From Plasmopara viticola (lineage: Eukaryota > Oomycota > Peronosporomycetes > Peronosporales > Peronosporaceae), in the NCBI GenBank assembly GCA_001695595.3, contig MBPM02000037.1, positions 248,001 through 312,000 of the forward strand: DNA of 64,000 nt, written 5' to 3'. The notes under the pieces are model-generated. The model did not search any database. It saw nothing but the letters and a program-made list of their open reading frames with translations, and was not told the origin of the DNA. A program made the position numbers and the translations under genes. Every line of letters starts with the position of its first letter. Within the stretch, counting starts at the first letter, position 1. Shown here one piece after another: positions 50,132 to 61,413 of the stretch.

Positions 50132-50404
50132 ATGAAGACTTCTCTCGCAATTCTTGCTATGGTGTATTACGTTGCTGCTCTTACTACTGCCGAAGAGCCC
50201 GCAGTCCAGGACACCGCCAAGGTCGAAGCTGAGCCTGTGCCAACTGGTGTGGACAACAAAGGTGAAGCGGCGGATAATCAGGAAGACTATCGTGGGGAGT
50301 ATCGCGGCTTCGGTGGAGGGTATGGCGGCTATCGTGGAGGGTATGGCCGTGGTGGTTATGGCGGCTACCGTGGCGGTTATGGCGGAAGACACCGTCATTG
50401 GTAA
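50132..50404 (+). CDS. Small secreted Gly/Tyr/Arg-rich protein
   Basis: 90 aa. The start at 50132 is preferred over upstream in-frame codons because it begins a signal peptide (MKTSLAILAMVYYVAALTTA) like that of the divergent neighbour (both begin MKT and share AILA). An acidic linker (about 21-52) precedes a tail of YGGYRGGYGRGG units (about 53-86) ending in RHRHW. It resembles glycine-rich wall proteins and RGG-type low-complexity sequence. No catalytic function can be claimed. The repeats are encoded by related GG(T/C)-TAT-GGC units and so may expand or contract. Confidence 0.65.
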   Translation: MKTSLAILAMVYYVAALTTAEEPAVQDTAKVEAEPVPTGVDNKGEAADNQEDYRGEYRGFGGGYGGYRGGYGRGGYGGYRGGYGGRHRHW

Positions 50405-51616
50405 ATGCTTGGCGAAAGTAATGTTATGATTTCGAGCAATCCTTTTTAAAATGCTCTAATCGATTTTTTTTTACAACGTACACAATGTTGGTGCAAAGTT
50501 TGTAATAACGTTTAAAAGGATACGCAGTCAGTATCTCTAACAGTAGAGTCAAGGTAAACTTTTGTATATTGCGTGTCGGACGAAGCCTCCATGCTGAAAG
50601 GACGAGCTATCAACATGAATACTTATATACTACACACGATCGACGATAGATCCGAAAAATATCTCAATTGCTTTCATTTAAAAAAATGTACATTTATCGA
50701 AGTCTTTTGTTATTGTACGCCTCAATGCACACGCTTCGAGCCTCGTCTACAAGATTGAACAAAGCTTTGCACACGATTGCGCCTGTCTGCTCAAATTGAC
50801 ACACCATAGCCGATCATTGAACGGCCAACATGATACGCAGCGATTATACTTTATTTTATGTGCTAAAAAGTTTGTACGATCTAGCCTAAAGAAGTCAATA
50901 GCTTTGCTAGCAGTTGCACTCGTCTATCTCGTGGCGGCAACTCTTCACCAGCAGAGTGACAGGATGACCTCCAAATAAGGCCCACAATGGACAATACGTT
51001 TGACGCAGCGAGAAAACTTGCCCGTCAACACAATAAGATCGCTTTTCAAAAAGATGATCGCAAATAGACAAGTGACGGGGTGGGTTAAGTCAGAATGACT
51101 GAGGACTCTTTGTCCTTATTCTTTTTTTTTAAACAGTGCGGCATCTTCACTCGTAATTTTCCATATTGTGGGTATCATGGTCCTGCAAGAAGCGATAACA
51201 CGGTCGCATAGTCAGATGGAGCGGGCAATAGATGGCATGCTGGACATGTCACTTCTAGTCCCGTATCCATTCCAGTGTCGATGCAGCAAATAGTGCCACT
51301 ACTTTTTAGTAGTTTGCTAAATTACTAAAATGTAAGTTTTCTGCAGCATGATAATGACAGAACCGAATGACCTTTTGAAAGTGTGAATATTAATTCGTGC
51401 GAGCAAGCAACTTAAACTAATATCTGATTCGTGTTTGCCTCATCAATACCATCCCGTCTAATCTTCTTTTGGAAATTAGAGGTCTCCGCGAAACGGCCCA
51501 TTTTGTAACTTACGTTGTTCGTATGCACTTCAAATATAAACTTTTCTTGGGTTTTACACCTGTCTGGCGCTAGAGACGTAATTCGAGACACCAAGTTTAA
51601 TTCGTGAGAGTTTACG
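50405..51616. other. Intergenic, nothing recognised
   Basis: 1.2 kb of AT-rich DNA between the glycine-rich gene and the kinase. Short frames only. The 5' flank of the kinase probably holds its promoter, but no motif is decisive. Confidence 0.5.
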
Positions 51617-53656
51617 ATGGGCTGTACGCAATCCGCCGAAACTATTCGTCCAAACTTGTTTCAGACGAAACTTTGTATGCATCACAAGACCCCGGTGGGA
51701 GATGTCTATCGGTGTCTCGGCGAGTTGGGTAGAGGTGCTTTTGGAGTTGTTGAAAAGGTTGAGCATCTTCAAACACAGAGACATTACGCAATGAAAACGG
51801 TCAAGTTTGGCTCTGCAAGCCAGCGCCACGAATTTGAAAAGGAAATGGGAATTCTTCGCGTCTTGCACCATCCAAATATTGTGCGCATGCTCGAAACTTT
51901 CGAGGACGAGCACCATTTTTATATTATTATGGAGCTCAGCACTGGGGGAACTGTACGCGTACATCTTTTCTACAAGTGGTCTTTGAGCTAGAGGCAAACC
52001 GATGCTATTGCTTGTTGTGCAGCTGCTTGATCATGTAAAGGCTCGAAATAAAGAATTGTGTGAAGAGGAAGCCAAGGACATTATTCGTAATCTGGCATCG
52101 GTCATTCAGTACTTGCACTCGCGCAACATTTGTGTAAGTGTAAAAGCCTTTGATACTGTATTAAGCTTATCATTGTTTTGAGTGTCTGCAGCATCGTGAC
52201 TTGAAGCTTGAAAATGTTCTCGTTGAGAATATAGACAATTGTGGCCACATTAAACTTTGCGAGTGCGCTTTTTTCATCTTTTGCTCTCTGTGGTTGTGGG
52301 ATACTCACGTTGCTTTCTTAAGCTTTGGCGCAAGCACCATGTTCAAGTCGGGCGCAAGCATGCGCAAGATTCTGGGATCAGTCGTCTACATGGCTGTAAG
52401 TATTAAGAGTTGCTGATGAACATCGAATTGTCTTGACGGAGACATTGATAGCCTGAAGTCCTTGAAGGAAACTACAAGGAGTCGTGCGATATGTGGAGCT
52501 TGGGTGTTATTATGGTAATTTTCGCATTTAAAAGTGTTGGAGAATGCGATGTATTTATTGTGCTCTTTTCTTTAGTACATGCTGCTGAGCAACAAAGCGC
52601 CATTTCATGGAGATACTGAGGATAGCCTTATCGAGAGTATTTTTGCAGGCAAAGTATCGTTTGAAAGGAAAGTGTGGGAGACGGTTTCGCCCGAAGCGAA
52701 GTCACTTCTTCGTAAACTCCTGCACGTACGATAATGATTTTTTCAAAAAGCGTTGGTTGAATCTCAGTATTTTTTTTGGTACAGACAACGCCAGAATGTC
52801 GCTTTACGGCTGCCCAAGTGCTCCAGCATTCGTGGATCAAGTCGTCTGAACAAAAAGTTGTACCCGAAGTGTACGAAGTGTACGTAATTCTGCCTTCTTC
52901 TTCGTTTATTGACACTTTTGTGAGTTGCAGTTACGACATTATTATTCCGCGTATGAAAGCTTTTTGCAACTACAGTCCCTTCCAGCGAGCTGCACTTGTA
53001 GCCATGGCGTTTTGCATGTCATCTCAACGAATTGCTATGCACGCAGCGGTGTACAATGAATTAAATATCGCTCATAATGGCACCTTGAAACTTCACGAGC
53101 TGCGTCTAACGCCAGCTTTAACGCGATATCAGCTTGACCTAGACAAGATTTTCACTACGTACGTGGCCAAAATTGCTTTGTTTCTTACGGCTTGTAGCTA
53201 ATCGGTTGATTTTCCAGACTCGATCAACAGAATGAAAACGGCGTCAACTTGCTCGAGTTTGTCGCTGCGACGATTGGTCCTGAAGACGCGGCGGATGAAG
53301 AATTGCTTCTATCCACTTTTCACATTCTCGATCGATCTCATCGTGGAGCCATCGCTAAAGATGATTTAAAAGCGTTACTGGGTCAGCACTTTGATGTTGC
53401 CGAATGTCGGGAAATGATAAGAAAAGCCGATGCCGACAAGGACGGCAAAGTCAATTTCGAAGATTTTGTTAAGATGATGAGGCTTTCAACCACCTTGGGC
53501 GGGAAGTGTACTCAAATTTATTCTAATCCAGTACGCATATACGACACTGGAAAATGTGAAGACAATCCTGTGTCAAACGATGTATTCACAAAGGAAAAAG
53601 CGTTGCAAACTACGGAATCGACCGAGACGGTCGAGCTTGATGCTAGTGTAGAGTAG
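51617..53656 (+). CDS. Calcium-dependent protein kinase (CDPK-like)
   Basis: Nine exons (51617-51952, 52023-52133, 52192-52262, 52323-52395, 52452-52514, 52576-52725, 52785-52879, 52931-53158, 53218-53656) give 521 aa. MGCTQS at the start is a good myristoylation (G2) and palmitoylation (C3) site, so the protein should be membrane-bound. The serine/threonine kinase domain is complete: LGRGAFGVV (37-45), K60 in YAMK, HRDLKLEN (from 150), D173-F-G across an exon join, and MAPE ending at 199. A junction segment then leads to four EF-hand positions. The last (DADKDGKVNFEDF, near 445-460) is canonical, the second (LDQQNENGVNLLEF) fair, and the first and third degenerate. It would phosphorylate proteins in response to calcium. 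Skipping the third intron reads through into hydrophobic nonsense; splicing it restores DFG, which supports the model. Confidence 0.9.
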
Positions 53657-54313
53657 ACGTAATATATCAATAAACCAAGGGATTGTTCAATCCACCCCCA
53701 AATCTTTTAATCCATCCCAAAAAAACAAGTGTATGTTATGCCCTGCAGCATTAGAACTTTACCGAAAGACTATTGGCTGAACCATGAAGCACAATATACA
53801 TCTGAAACGAACATCAAGTATCAAGTGTACCCGATGTTATTTGATTTGAGGGGCATCAACTAAAACAACGTTAGGATTCAAAATCTAGCTTCTCCATAAA
53901 ATATCAAAATGGTAATCGAAATTTTTGGCCCTCATTACCAGCCGAGACACTTTTGTGACCGCGTCTTTATGTTTCTGCAACATGAAAAAAGTCAACAGAT
54001 TTTTGTTAATAGAACAGAAGGGCCACCTCCGTGATATGCTCAAGGTGCAATCGGTCCCTCCTGGAAAGAATAATCGTGTCCAAAACGTAAAGTCGCGGAT
54101 GAACAATGATTAAAACTTGGACTCTTTTAATGCAAAAAAACAGGCAATCGCTTAATACAGAAAACGATTAGGAATCACCAACTGTTTAGTTAAATACATC
54201 GTTATTTTGTACTTGACCAGATGATGAGCATAAAAATGCGACAATATTGTTGCCGCATAATATAAAAGGTAGCCATGCTGAAGCGTCACGACCTTTGATT
54301 CGTAGACTCGACG
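53657..54313. other. Intergenic, nothing recognised
   Basis: About 650 bp between the kinase and the Sfi1-like gene. No conserved frame or RNA gene is seen. Confidence 0.5.
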
Positions 54314-55228
54314 ATGGCCGAGTTGACAGCATTTCCAGCTTTGGCGCAAGCCAAAAAGCTATTTCTGCGTCGTAAACATGCTAAAAGACAGCACGAAAAA
54401 CGGGTACGCCAGCAATCAAAGCTGCACCAAGGAGAAGATGGTACTTGCTCAAAAAGCCCGATAGAAGCTCAAACCCGCCAACAAGAGCCAGCCCATACTC
54501 TTCGCTTTGAACCTGAATGTCGATATTCTCCAGCGCTAGCATCCTTTTGTCTGGATTTTGACGAGCAATTAAGACTCATCAATAGCGATTTGCTGCTAAT
54601 GAACACTGCGATAAGACGAGAGTACCATCGCGAGTCGTTAGCCCTCGAAAACCTGACGTCCAAGCTGCTAGATGACAAGGCGAAAATTCGTGCAGCGCCT
54701 GCAACTGTTCGATACGGCGCTCACAGCCGTCAAATTCGTATTTGCATCAGAAAACCGCGAATCAAACTCCAGGTCGTTCGTCGACCTGGACCAAGTAACC
54801 CTTATTCAAAACCACCATCAAGTCCAAAACCTCGCTTTGAATTGCTAGCGCATAAAGCGGTGGAAGGGTCCGCCTTCCAGTCATGCGCTCGGATGTATTT
54901 GTACCAGTACTTGTACCGTGGAGGGCCAACACAGTTTCTTGCTGCCCGTGAACTAGCCACTCGCTGTCGTCGATTACGTGCATTTTGGCACTGGCGAAAA
55001 CTTGTCACTCAACATATAAAATTGCGTTTACGCTGTCGCCGAGCTCAAGGACGAATTGAGCGCATTATGGACTCGTGGGCTCGGTCTAGAGCAATTAAAG
55101 TCGTGGAGACTGAAGGGAGATACGCTATGGCAAAGATGTTTTACCAATCTAAACTTGTCGCCAATAGCTTTCAAATGTGGTTGGGCTGGTATGACAAATT
55201 TACGGGTAAAAACCCGAAAATTACCTGA
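54314..55228 (+). CDS. Uncharacterised basic protein with Sfi1-like tryptophan repeats
   Basis: A single exon encodes 304 aa, strongly basic. The first 60 residues are Lys/Arg/Gln-rich and helical (KKLFLRRKHAKRQHEKR). The C-terminal 110 residues have spaced helices with aromatic pairs such as AFWHWRKLV, IMDSWARSR and SFQMWLGW, the pattern of Sfi1/centrin-binding repeats. Sfi1-type proteins make filaments at centrosomes or basal bodies; with a flagellar kinesin in the same window this is plausible but not proven. It ends 99 bp before the long repeat protein on the same strand. An isoleucine-quinone (IQ)-type calmodulin binder is an alternative. Confidence 0.65.
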   Translation: MAELTAFPALAQAKKLFLRRKHAKRQHEKRVRQQSKLHQGEDGTCSKSPIEAQTRQQEPAHTLRFEPECRYSPALASFCLDFDEQLRLINSDLLLMNTAIRREYHRESLALENLTSKLLDDKAKIRAAPATVRYGAHSRQIRICIRKPRIKLQVVRRPGPSNPYSKPPSSPKPRFELLAHKAVEGSAFQSCARMYLYQYLYRGGPTQFLAARELATRCRRLRAFWHWRKLVTQHIKLRLRCRRAQGRIERIMDSWARSRAIKVVETEGRYAMAKMFYQSKLVANSFQMWLGWYDKFTGKNPKIT

Positions 55229-55327
55229 AAGCTTACAAGTCGCTAATTTTGAGCTCTAAATTTTGACATCGTTCTAAATATTCTATCGAATTGATAAATT
55301 GCCAAATAAGTACGAGTATCTGAGCTC

Positions 55328-58300
55328 ATGGCGATAAGCGGGACCTTAGAAACGTTCTCTATCGTGACGCTGGATGGTTATGTGAGTCCAGGCAAGCCTT
55401 CACATAGCTCTATACATCAAGATCATGCCATGTTGCAGGACTTTGCGGCCTATTTGGAGCTGCGGCTTAAGTGCGTGAACATGTCGATGTTGCGTCGCAT
55501 CTTTGCCGACTTTTTGAATGGTCAGGAGAATACACTGGTTCCAATGATGCAATTGGGCAGCACGATAATTACCATGTACCCAGTGCTGAGGACCAGTATT
55601 AAGCGACGTCACCAAGCAAAAGCCTTATTGTCGAAACCAAAGCATCCTCTAGACGCTCGTGGCTGCGTATTTCTTTATCTACATTTTCGGGCGGCAACGC
55701 GAAACATGGCGTTGCTGAAGCAACTGTTTCTTGAGTTTGTCTGCCGTCGCGAAGTGCAATTGCTGGCATTTGTAGAAAGAGGAAGTCAAGTTATAAGTGT
55801 GATTCCCTTCGAATTGCCACAGACAATGCCCTCGGCATGTCCTTTGTCTCTTGAACATCAAAAGTCTACTCAGGAGGCGAAAATTGCAGACGAGCAGCAG
55901 AATTGTATCCAAGAGATTGCAAATAAGAGACGAAAGCGTAAAGGCGCAGTGTTAGAACCGGTGAAATCTTTGGTATCCGCTGATGCTGTGGCGCCCTTGC
56001 CCGCCCAGGAGAAAAGATTAACGAAAAAACAGTCTCTAGCGATCCATGAGCCTGTTGCTGCTCGTAATGAGCCCAGTGTCACAACGGAACGTAAGCGTAA
56101 AACTACAAGTCTTGTCTCGTTAAAGGATTCGTTTGAGATCAAATTGAAGAAAACGCCTCCAGTGTCGTCTCCCGCTTCTAAACCGACCCTGAAACGTGTC
56201 AAGAAGGCTAAGGCGAGTACTAAGTTACTACAAAATGGAGCTGATATCGACGAAGCAAACTTGGAGGTCTTTGCTATTTTGGAACCACCACCACCCGTTG
56301 TGAGATCACCATTAAAGTGTGGGAGAAAGTCAAAGGCAAGTAAGGTGCAACTGCATGATGCAGCTGCTGTAGCTGCAATGAAATTGGTCAAGAAAGATGT
56401 CGTGGACTCAGTTGCAAAGTCGCCCTTGAAGTGTGGCAGAAAACTTAAGACGAGTCGCGTGTCACAACAAGACGCAGCTTTCGTAGCTGCGATGGAACTT
56501 TTTGAAGTCGATGAGACGAGTTCTATGGCAAAAACACCGTCGAAGCGTGGCAGCAAAGCAAAGGCGAGCGATTCGCCACTCAGCAGTGCCAAACGTGATA
56601 CTGCGTTCGATGTTTTTGATATCGAATCAAATGCAAAGTCGATCACTAAAGGTGGCAGAACATCAAAGGCGAGCAGTGTGTCACTACATCAGACATCACC
56701 TCTATCAGCGAAGTTAAATGTAGTGAATTTTGCCACTAAACGGCCTTTCAAGCGTCCAACGACGAGGAAGTTGCCACTGCGAGTTCCAGTTCCTGCAAGA
56801 ATAACAGGACGGATTGATTTCAATGTGGCGGCATCAATTGTTGAACCAACTATGGATTGTGGTAAAAAAAAAGATACAAGCAGTAAAAAACTTCACAATG
56901 CAGCCCCTGCTATTGCGTTGCAAGAAGCAGACTCAGCTTTTGTTGAGCCTACTCCAAAGTCGCCCTTAAACTGTGGCCGAAAAGTGAGAGTAAGCGATGC
57001 GCGACTGCATGAGGCAGCTTTCACAGCTGCGATTGAATCGGGTGGAACGACGGTAGCGAAATCAAAGCGTGGCGAACTAAGCAAAGTGCTCCATGATCTT
57101 CCTCTTGTAATTGCGACTGAAACTTTTAAGTCCGGTATTGCCGAATTGGCAGCTCCGAAGACATCAAATTGTGAAGAAAAGTCAAGCAGATCGTCACTAC
57201 AAAGTACATTTCCTAAAGCTACAATAGAATCGGCCGATTTGGGTGTCGCGCGATTCGCTGCAACTTCGGACCAAAAGCCTGACAGTCCACCAATGCTGCC
57301 ATTGGAAGATATACCTACTGTTGTTGCAACAGAAGGAGTTGAAAAAGATGTAGTGGATTTCGTTTCGACCTTTAAATGTGGTAGAAAACCAGAGTCAACC
57401 AGCGAGTCGCTGCAAAGTGTATCACTCGAGGCTGCAACGGAGTTGGCTGTGTCAGATGGAGCGAAATCCAGTGTTGATCTAAGACGCGGTAGACCACCAG
57501 AAGCCAACAAAGTGTTGATGCCAGGTGAAGCTTCTGTGGCGGCATCAGGTCTTGAATCGACCTCACAATGTGGAGACAAATCAAGAGCAAGCAAGATATC
57601 ACAGCAAGATATCACTTTAAGAACTTTAAAATACATGGCCGACGTAAACGTGACACACTCGGTCGCTGCGTCGACCTCCAGTGTGTCCAAGACAAGCAGC
57701 GTGTCACTGCAAGAAGCAGCTAGTGTAGGTGCAACAATCGCAGAGTCGCCTTTTCAGCGAGGCGGAAAGCTGAACGCTAGCAACATGCCAGTTCTCAGTG
57801 CGTCCACAGAAGCTGCAATGAAAGTTGTTGATTCAGACATGGCGGAACCTACGAACGCATGCAACAGCCCTGTCACTGCGATGAAAGCCGATGGATCGAA
57901 TGTGCCGTTTGTCAACACTGTGCAACTACAGGATGTTTCTGATGCTGCAATGACATCGGTCAATTCCGCTCGAATTATACCTACTTGCGATGTAGGTTTT
58001 AATTGTAGTAAAACGTTGGAGACCAGTTTTGCGTTACAAGAGGTTGCAGATCGAACAGAGATCACCGAAACTGCCGACTGTCTTGTGACACGAGTTGCTG
58101 GTTTGGCTAAGTCTGTACCCGCACCGAAGTTTGTTAAAGCTGTTGCAAAGGACACTAGTCCAGCAGCTAATCAATCGACTTCAAAGAGTGCAATGAAGCC
58201 GATGATGAAACCTAAAGCCGCGATGGACCTGGTGGAATCTATTGGAAGAAAAGAAAATCCACCAGCTATTGAGTCGACCCCAATGTTTATGGTACAACCA

Positions 58301-59326
58301 GTGATCAGCACTGCTTCGTCGATTCAAAGTCCACCATTCGAAGCTGAGACTGAGCTAGTTGACTCAACCGGGAATGAGGTTTCTTCACCTGCTGTTGAAT
58401 CGATCTCAACACGAGTCGACAAGCCAAAGACTGGAACAGTACACACACTACACGATGCGGCACATATCGCACCGACAGGAGGCACATCCGTTTTAGCTAA
58501 AATTGTATCTCAAATTTCTGGAAAGTCTGTCAACCCCAAGCGAGGTGACATGCGCAAGTCTGATGCTACAAGCATTAAAGAAACAATTAAAAATCAGAAA
58601 CATTTCCCCGATAAAACGGTTGCTGTAAACGAATTGCACAAGCCAGATGCTGATCGGAAAGCGAGTAAGCGGGGTAAACCAGTGATGTGTGAAAAAACGT
58701 GTCGCAGCCAGCTGGACTTGGCACACAAGATGGAACTGTTCGAGGCACAAGCTCCGTGGGAGGCAGTCTTTCACAATTTACCGGCTCCGTTCGATAAAAA
58801 AGCTCACCCCACTCTTGCACGACAATTTCACTCATTTTGGGCGAAACACTCTCGCGCTGTATGGGAGCGTAACTTCTGGGCTCCCGTGTTGCGCAAACTC
58901 AACCTTATTGACTTTAATAAGCGCAACAACCGGCAACTTGCGGCCAAGAATGCGTTCGAGTCGCTAATCATCTCTGCGTTTAAAGAGCTCGGAGCGGCAT
59001 TTTTCGTCAGGCTGGACTTGCAGGAACCGCGGCATCCAGGATGGTGGTATCGTGGCCCCGTTGTAGCTTTGTTTGCGTTTCAACTGAATATGGGCGAAGA
59101 AGCAATGTGGGAGTACGTCGTGAATGAAGCTTTTAAACGATTTCCAGACTGCAAACAGCCACTTCCGTTGTCCGCCTCAAATTCGGGTGCCATGCGTATT
59201 CGTCACGAGCACGAGAGTGCGTCAATGTGGATGACAAACCACCATGAAACAGCGAATTTTTTGCAGGAAATTACTACTCTGAAGGCGGCCAGCGATGCGG
59301 GTCAAAAGTGTGTGACTTCGACGTGA
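55328..59326 (+). CDS. Large SPxK-repeat protein of unknown function
   Basis: A single exon encodes 1,332 aa. Three parts are visible. Residues 1-165 form a compact region with two similar segments (MSMLRRIFADFLNGQ and MALLKQLFLEFV...), perhaps an old internal duplication. Residues about 327-1000 hold degenerate repeats of roughly 38 aa built on SPLKCGRKxK-S-x5-DAA-x2-AAME. The SPLK and TPxK sites fit CDK phosphorylation and the Lys/Arg next to Gly resembles AT-hook or H1-like DNA binding, so a nuclear, cell-cycle-regulated protein is a fair inference. Residues about 1135-1320 are a different, tryptophan-rich globular region (WAKHSRAVWERNFWAPVL, GWWYRGP). I recognise no family for either end. 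The open frame is intact over 4 kb, so it is a real gene. Confidence 0.8.
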   Translation: MAISGTLETFSIVTLDGYVSPGKPSHSSIHQDHAMLQDFAAYLELRLKCVNMSMLRRIFADFLNGQENTLVPMMQLGSTIITMYPVLRTSIKRRHQAKALLSKPKHPLDARGCVFLYLHFRAATRNMALLKQLFLEFVCRREVQLLAFVERGSQVISVIPFELPQTMPSACPLSLEHQKSTQEAKIADEQQNCIQEIANKRRKRKGAVLEPVKSLVSADAVAPLPAQEKRLTKKQSLAIHEPVAARNEPSVTTERKRKTTSLVSLKDSFEIKLKKTPPVSSPASKPTLKRVKKAKASTKLLQNGADIDEANLEVFAILEPPPPVVRSPLKCGRKSKASKVQLHDAAAVAAMKLVKKDVVDSVAKSPLKCGRKLKTSRVSQQDAAFVAAMELFEVDETSSMAKTPSKRGSKAKASDSPLSSAKRDTAFDVFDIESNAKSITKGGRTSKASSVSLHQTSPLSAKLNVVNFATKRPFKRPTTRKLPLRVPVPARITGRIDFNVAASIVEPTMDCGKKKDTSSKKLHNAAPAIALQEADSAFVEPTPKSPLNCGRKVRVSDARLHEAAFTAAIESGGTTVAKSKRGELSKVLHDLPLVIATETFKSGIAELAAPKTSNCEEKSSRSSLQSTFPKATIESADLGVARFAATSDQKPDSPPMLPLEDIPTVVATEGVEKDVVDFVSTFKCGRKPESTSESLQSVSLEAATELAVSDGAKSSVDLRRGRPPEANKVLMPGEASVAASGLESTSQCGDKSRASKISQQDITLRTLKYMADVNVTHSVAASTSSVSKTSSVSLQEAASVGATIAESPFQRGGKLNASNMPVLSASTEAAMKVVDSDMAEPTNACNSPVTAMKADGSNVPFVNTVQLQDVSDAAMTSVNSARIIPTCDVGFNCSKTLETSFALQEVADRTEITETADCLVTRVAGLAKSVPAPKFVKAVAKDTSPAANQSTSKSAMKPMMKPKAAMDLVESIGRKENPPAIESTPMFMVQPVISTASSIQSPPFEAETELVDSTGNEVSSPAVESISTRVDKPKTGTVHTLHDAAHIAPTGGTSVLAKIVSQISGKSVNPKRGDMRKSDATSIKETIKNQKHFPDKTVAVNELHKPDADRKASKRGKPVMCEKTCRSQLDLAHKMELFEAQAPWEAVFHNLPAPFDKKAHPTLARQFHSFWAKHSRAVWERNFWAPVLRKLNLIDFNKRNNRQLAAKNAFESLIISAFKELGAAFFVRLDLQEPRHPGWWYRGPVVALFAFQLNMGEEAMWEYVVNEAFKRFPDCKQPLPLSASNSGAMRIRHEHESASMWMTNHHETANFLQEITTLKAASDAGQKCVTST

Positions 59327-60401
59327 TCACTTACGTCGAAAGTTATATAAAGGGTTAAAAAAGATGCCGTTGTCGGTGTCAACTATGAATGTACAATAGG
59401 AAGCGCTGATCTCGAAATATTAATGGGTTTCCACAATGGACATTAACAAGATTATTCAACATGGCAATAAATGGCCAAGACGAATAGCTTCTTGTTTCTA
59501 TGGTGTCTGCTAGCACTTGCCTCGCTTTAATTTTGAATGAGGACGGGGCGATAAGCAAATAGTGAACCGTTTCACAGTGCTTTACTTGCAGCAATGTTTG
59601 ATTAGCATTTGTGCCTACTATGCGAAGAAGACTTCGAAATTTTCTATTACTTGTAGCTCAATCTTAAACTCTTGATAAATGCGCTACTTTGTAGAGTTGT
59701 CGACTGCTGGAAGTGAAAATTAGGTTCAAAGGAAGGTGTTTGGACTCTGATCAGAGAGGTTCGGCAGGTCTTTGGTGAATAAAAGCAGAAAATCCCAGAT
59801 CAGGAGATTCTCCCATAAACAGCAATCGAGTTTTTGAAGTGTTGTCGTGCACTTACACGAAATCGCATCTGTATACAAGAACTACAAACCTTTGCAATGC
59901 ATATAAAAATATGTTAAACTGTATGAAACGCATGCACGAGTGAATGAAAATCTTGCTGTAGCTAGTATTTATCAGACATACCCACTCTGCGTGCATTTGC
60001 CCAATTAAACATTCGAGTACGGAAACTAAGTCGGTACACCAATTTTCCCTTCAAGACAAAACTTCTCCACTGCATATTGTGTATTCGAAGAATGGAAAAA
60101 ACGTTTTATTTGAGCGCGTTAATTGGTCACGTGGTGCGCTCGCTTCACTTTCGTTTTCATTTTCTTCCTCATTTTCATATTTTTTACTTGCAAGACAAGG
60201 TATGACGTAGCCTAAGGGTATCGACATTTGCGATCTGACAAAATCTTGAAAATATGAATTCGTGTCATTTTCAGATATACCGCGCTATTCTGCTTTCAAT
60301 ACCACTACGATTTCGTCGTTTTTTTGCTATTAATATGTTTTTGATCAGTCGAAAAAATACTTTTGATTCGTCGTGGGTCAATCGACGAGAGAACGACAAA
60401 C
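59327..60401. other. Intergenic, nothing recognised
   Basis: About 1.1 kb downstream of the repeat protein. AT-rich, short frames, no motif. Confidence 0.5.
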
Positions 60402-61413
60402 AGAACAAGAAGAAGTAAATGGTTGAAGGAATAAACGCGAGATTTAGTTATTGCGTGTGAAGGCAAGGCGGGTGCGAAAATTTAAAGCCACAAGCAACGA
60501 AAATGCTGATGTTATAGGAGATGATTTCTCTCTGGTTGTGGAATTGGAAGAAAAATCAAAAGGTTCTGATGATTGGAGGAAGCCCTGTATCTATTCGAAG
60601 CGCTCTTTAATTTGTAAGGTCGGACTAAGAAGGTGACAATAAAAAAGGGGAAAGAAACTATGAACGGACCAGATAGCACAAATTGTGCAGCTTTTTTGTG
60701 GCAATTTCACTGGGCAATTCGCATTTTTGTAGCTGAACGGTCTTCTTGTTGTAAAGCGAGGCTTGCACATACGACTTTTGAAATGAATCTACTGAGCCAA
60801 AGTTGAGAAAAGGCTGGTGTTTATGATTTTTTCGACTTTAAAGTTGATTATACGACGACGCAGAATTTATGCTTTGCTTATGCAGAATTTAGAAGTACGA
60901 AAGCATTTAGTGCGATAAACCGATTAGACAAAGCTACATGATCATAGAGAACTTGAGTACACTATCACGGAGAACTACCTACGAATTAAAAACAATATAT
61001 ATATCCAATTTGTCCTCACACAAAAATACTTTGACACGATGTTTTGAACCAAGACACCGTTTGCTGAAATGATAAATTAACGTGACGGGACAAAGCAAAG
61101 GTAACGAGTTGGGTACAGCTTCTAATGCAAAGCACGTTCGAAGTTTCTCAATAAACACTGTTTTGAGTTTTAAACTCAGGTAAATCCAATTGGTTAAAAC
61201 TATGAACACAGCATATAAGACGATATAGAATTGAGCACAAGTCGATATTACCAACAAGGTATATTTGTTGGTATGATTCTACTTGAAGCTTCTCACGTCA
61301 AAGCTTGCTCAATAAAAGCAATGTAATTAGTAACACATTCTGCGAGCTCACCAATTCACAAATCAAACACTTGAATTGACATTTTGCGCCACATTGTACG
61401 AAGCGGCCTCTGC
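60402..61413. repeat. Segmental duplication, copy 1
   Basis: About 1 kb that recurs at 62846-64000, with clear similarity at both ends and in the middle (for example the block from GAACACAGCATATAAGACG to the end). A 61-codon frame (60451-60636) lies in it, and the second copy gives a related peptide with a stop, so it may be the 3' end of a dead gene. Similarity of GTGCGAAAATTTAAAGCC here to VRLNATSN in copy 2 is noted in the findings. Confidence 0.8.

Noticed and set aside
51554..51997. 147-codon minus-strand frame
   Set aside because: Antisense shadow of the first exon of the CDPK gene.
55870..58155. Long minus-strand frames (258, 265 and 133 codons)
   Set aside because: Mirror frames of the low-complexity repeats of the 1,332-residue gene; no independent protein signal.
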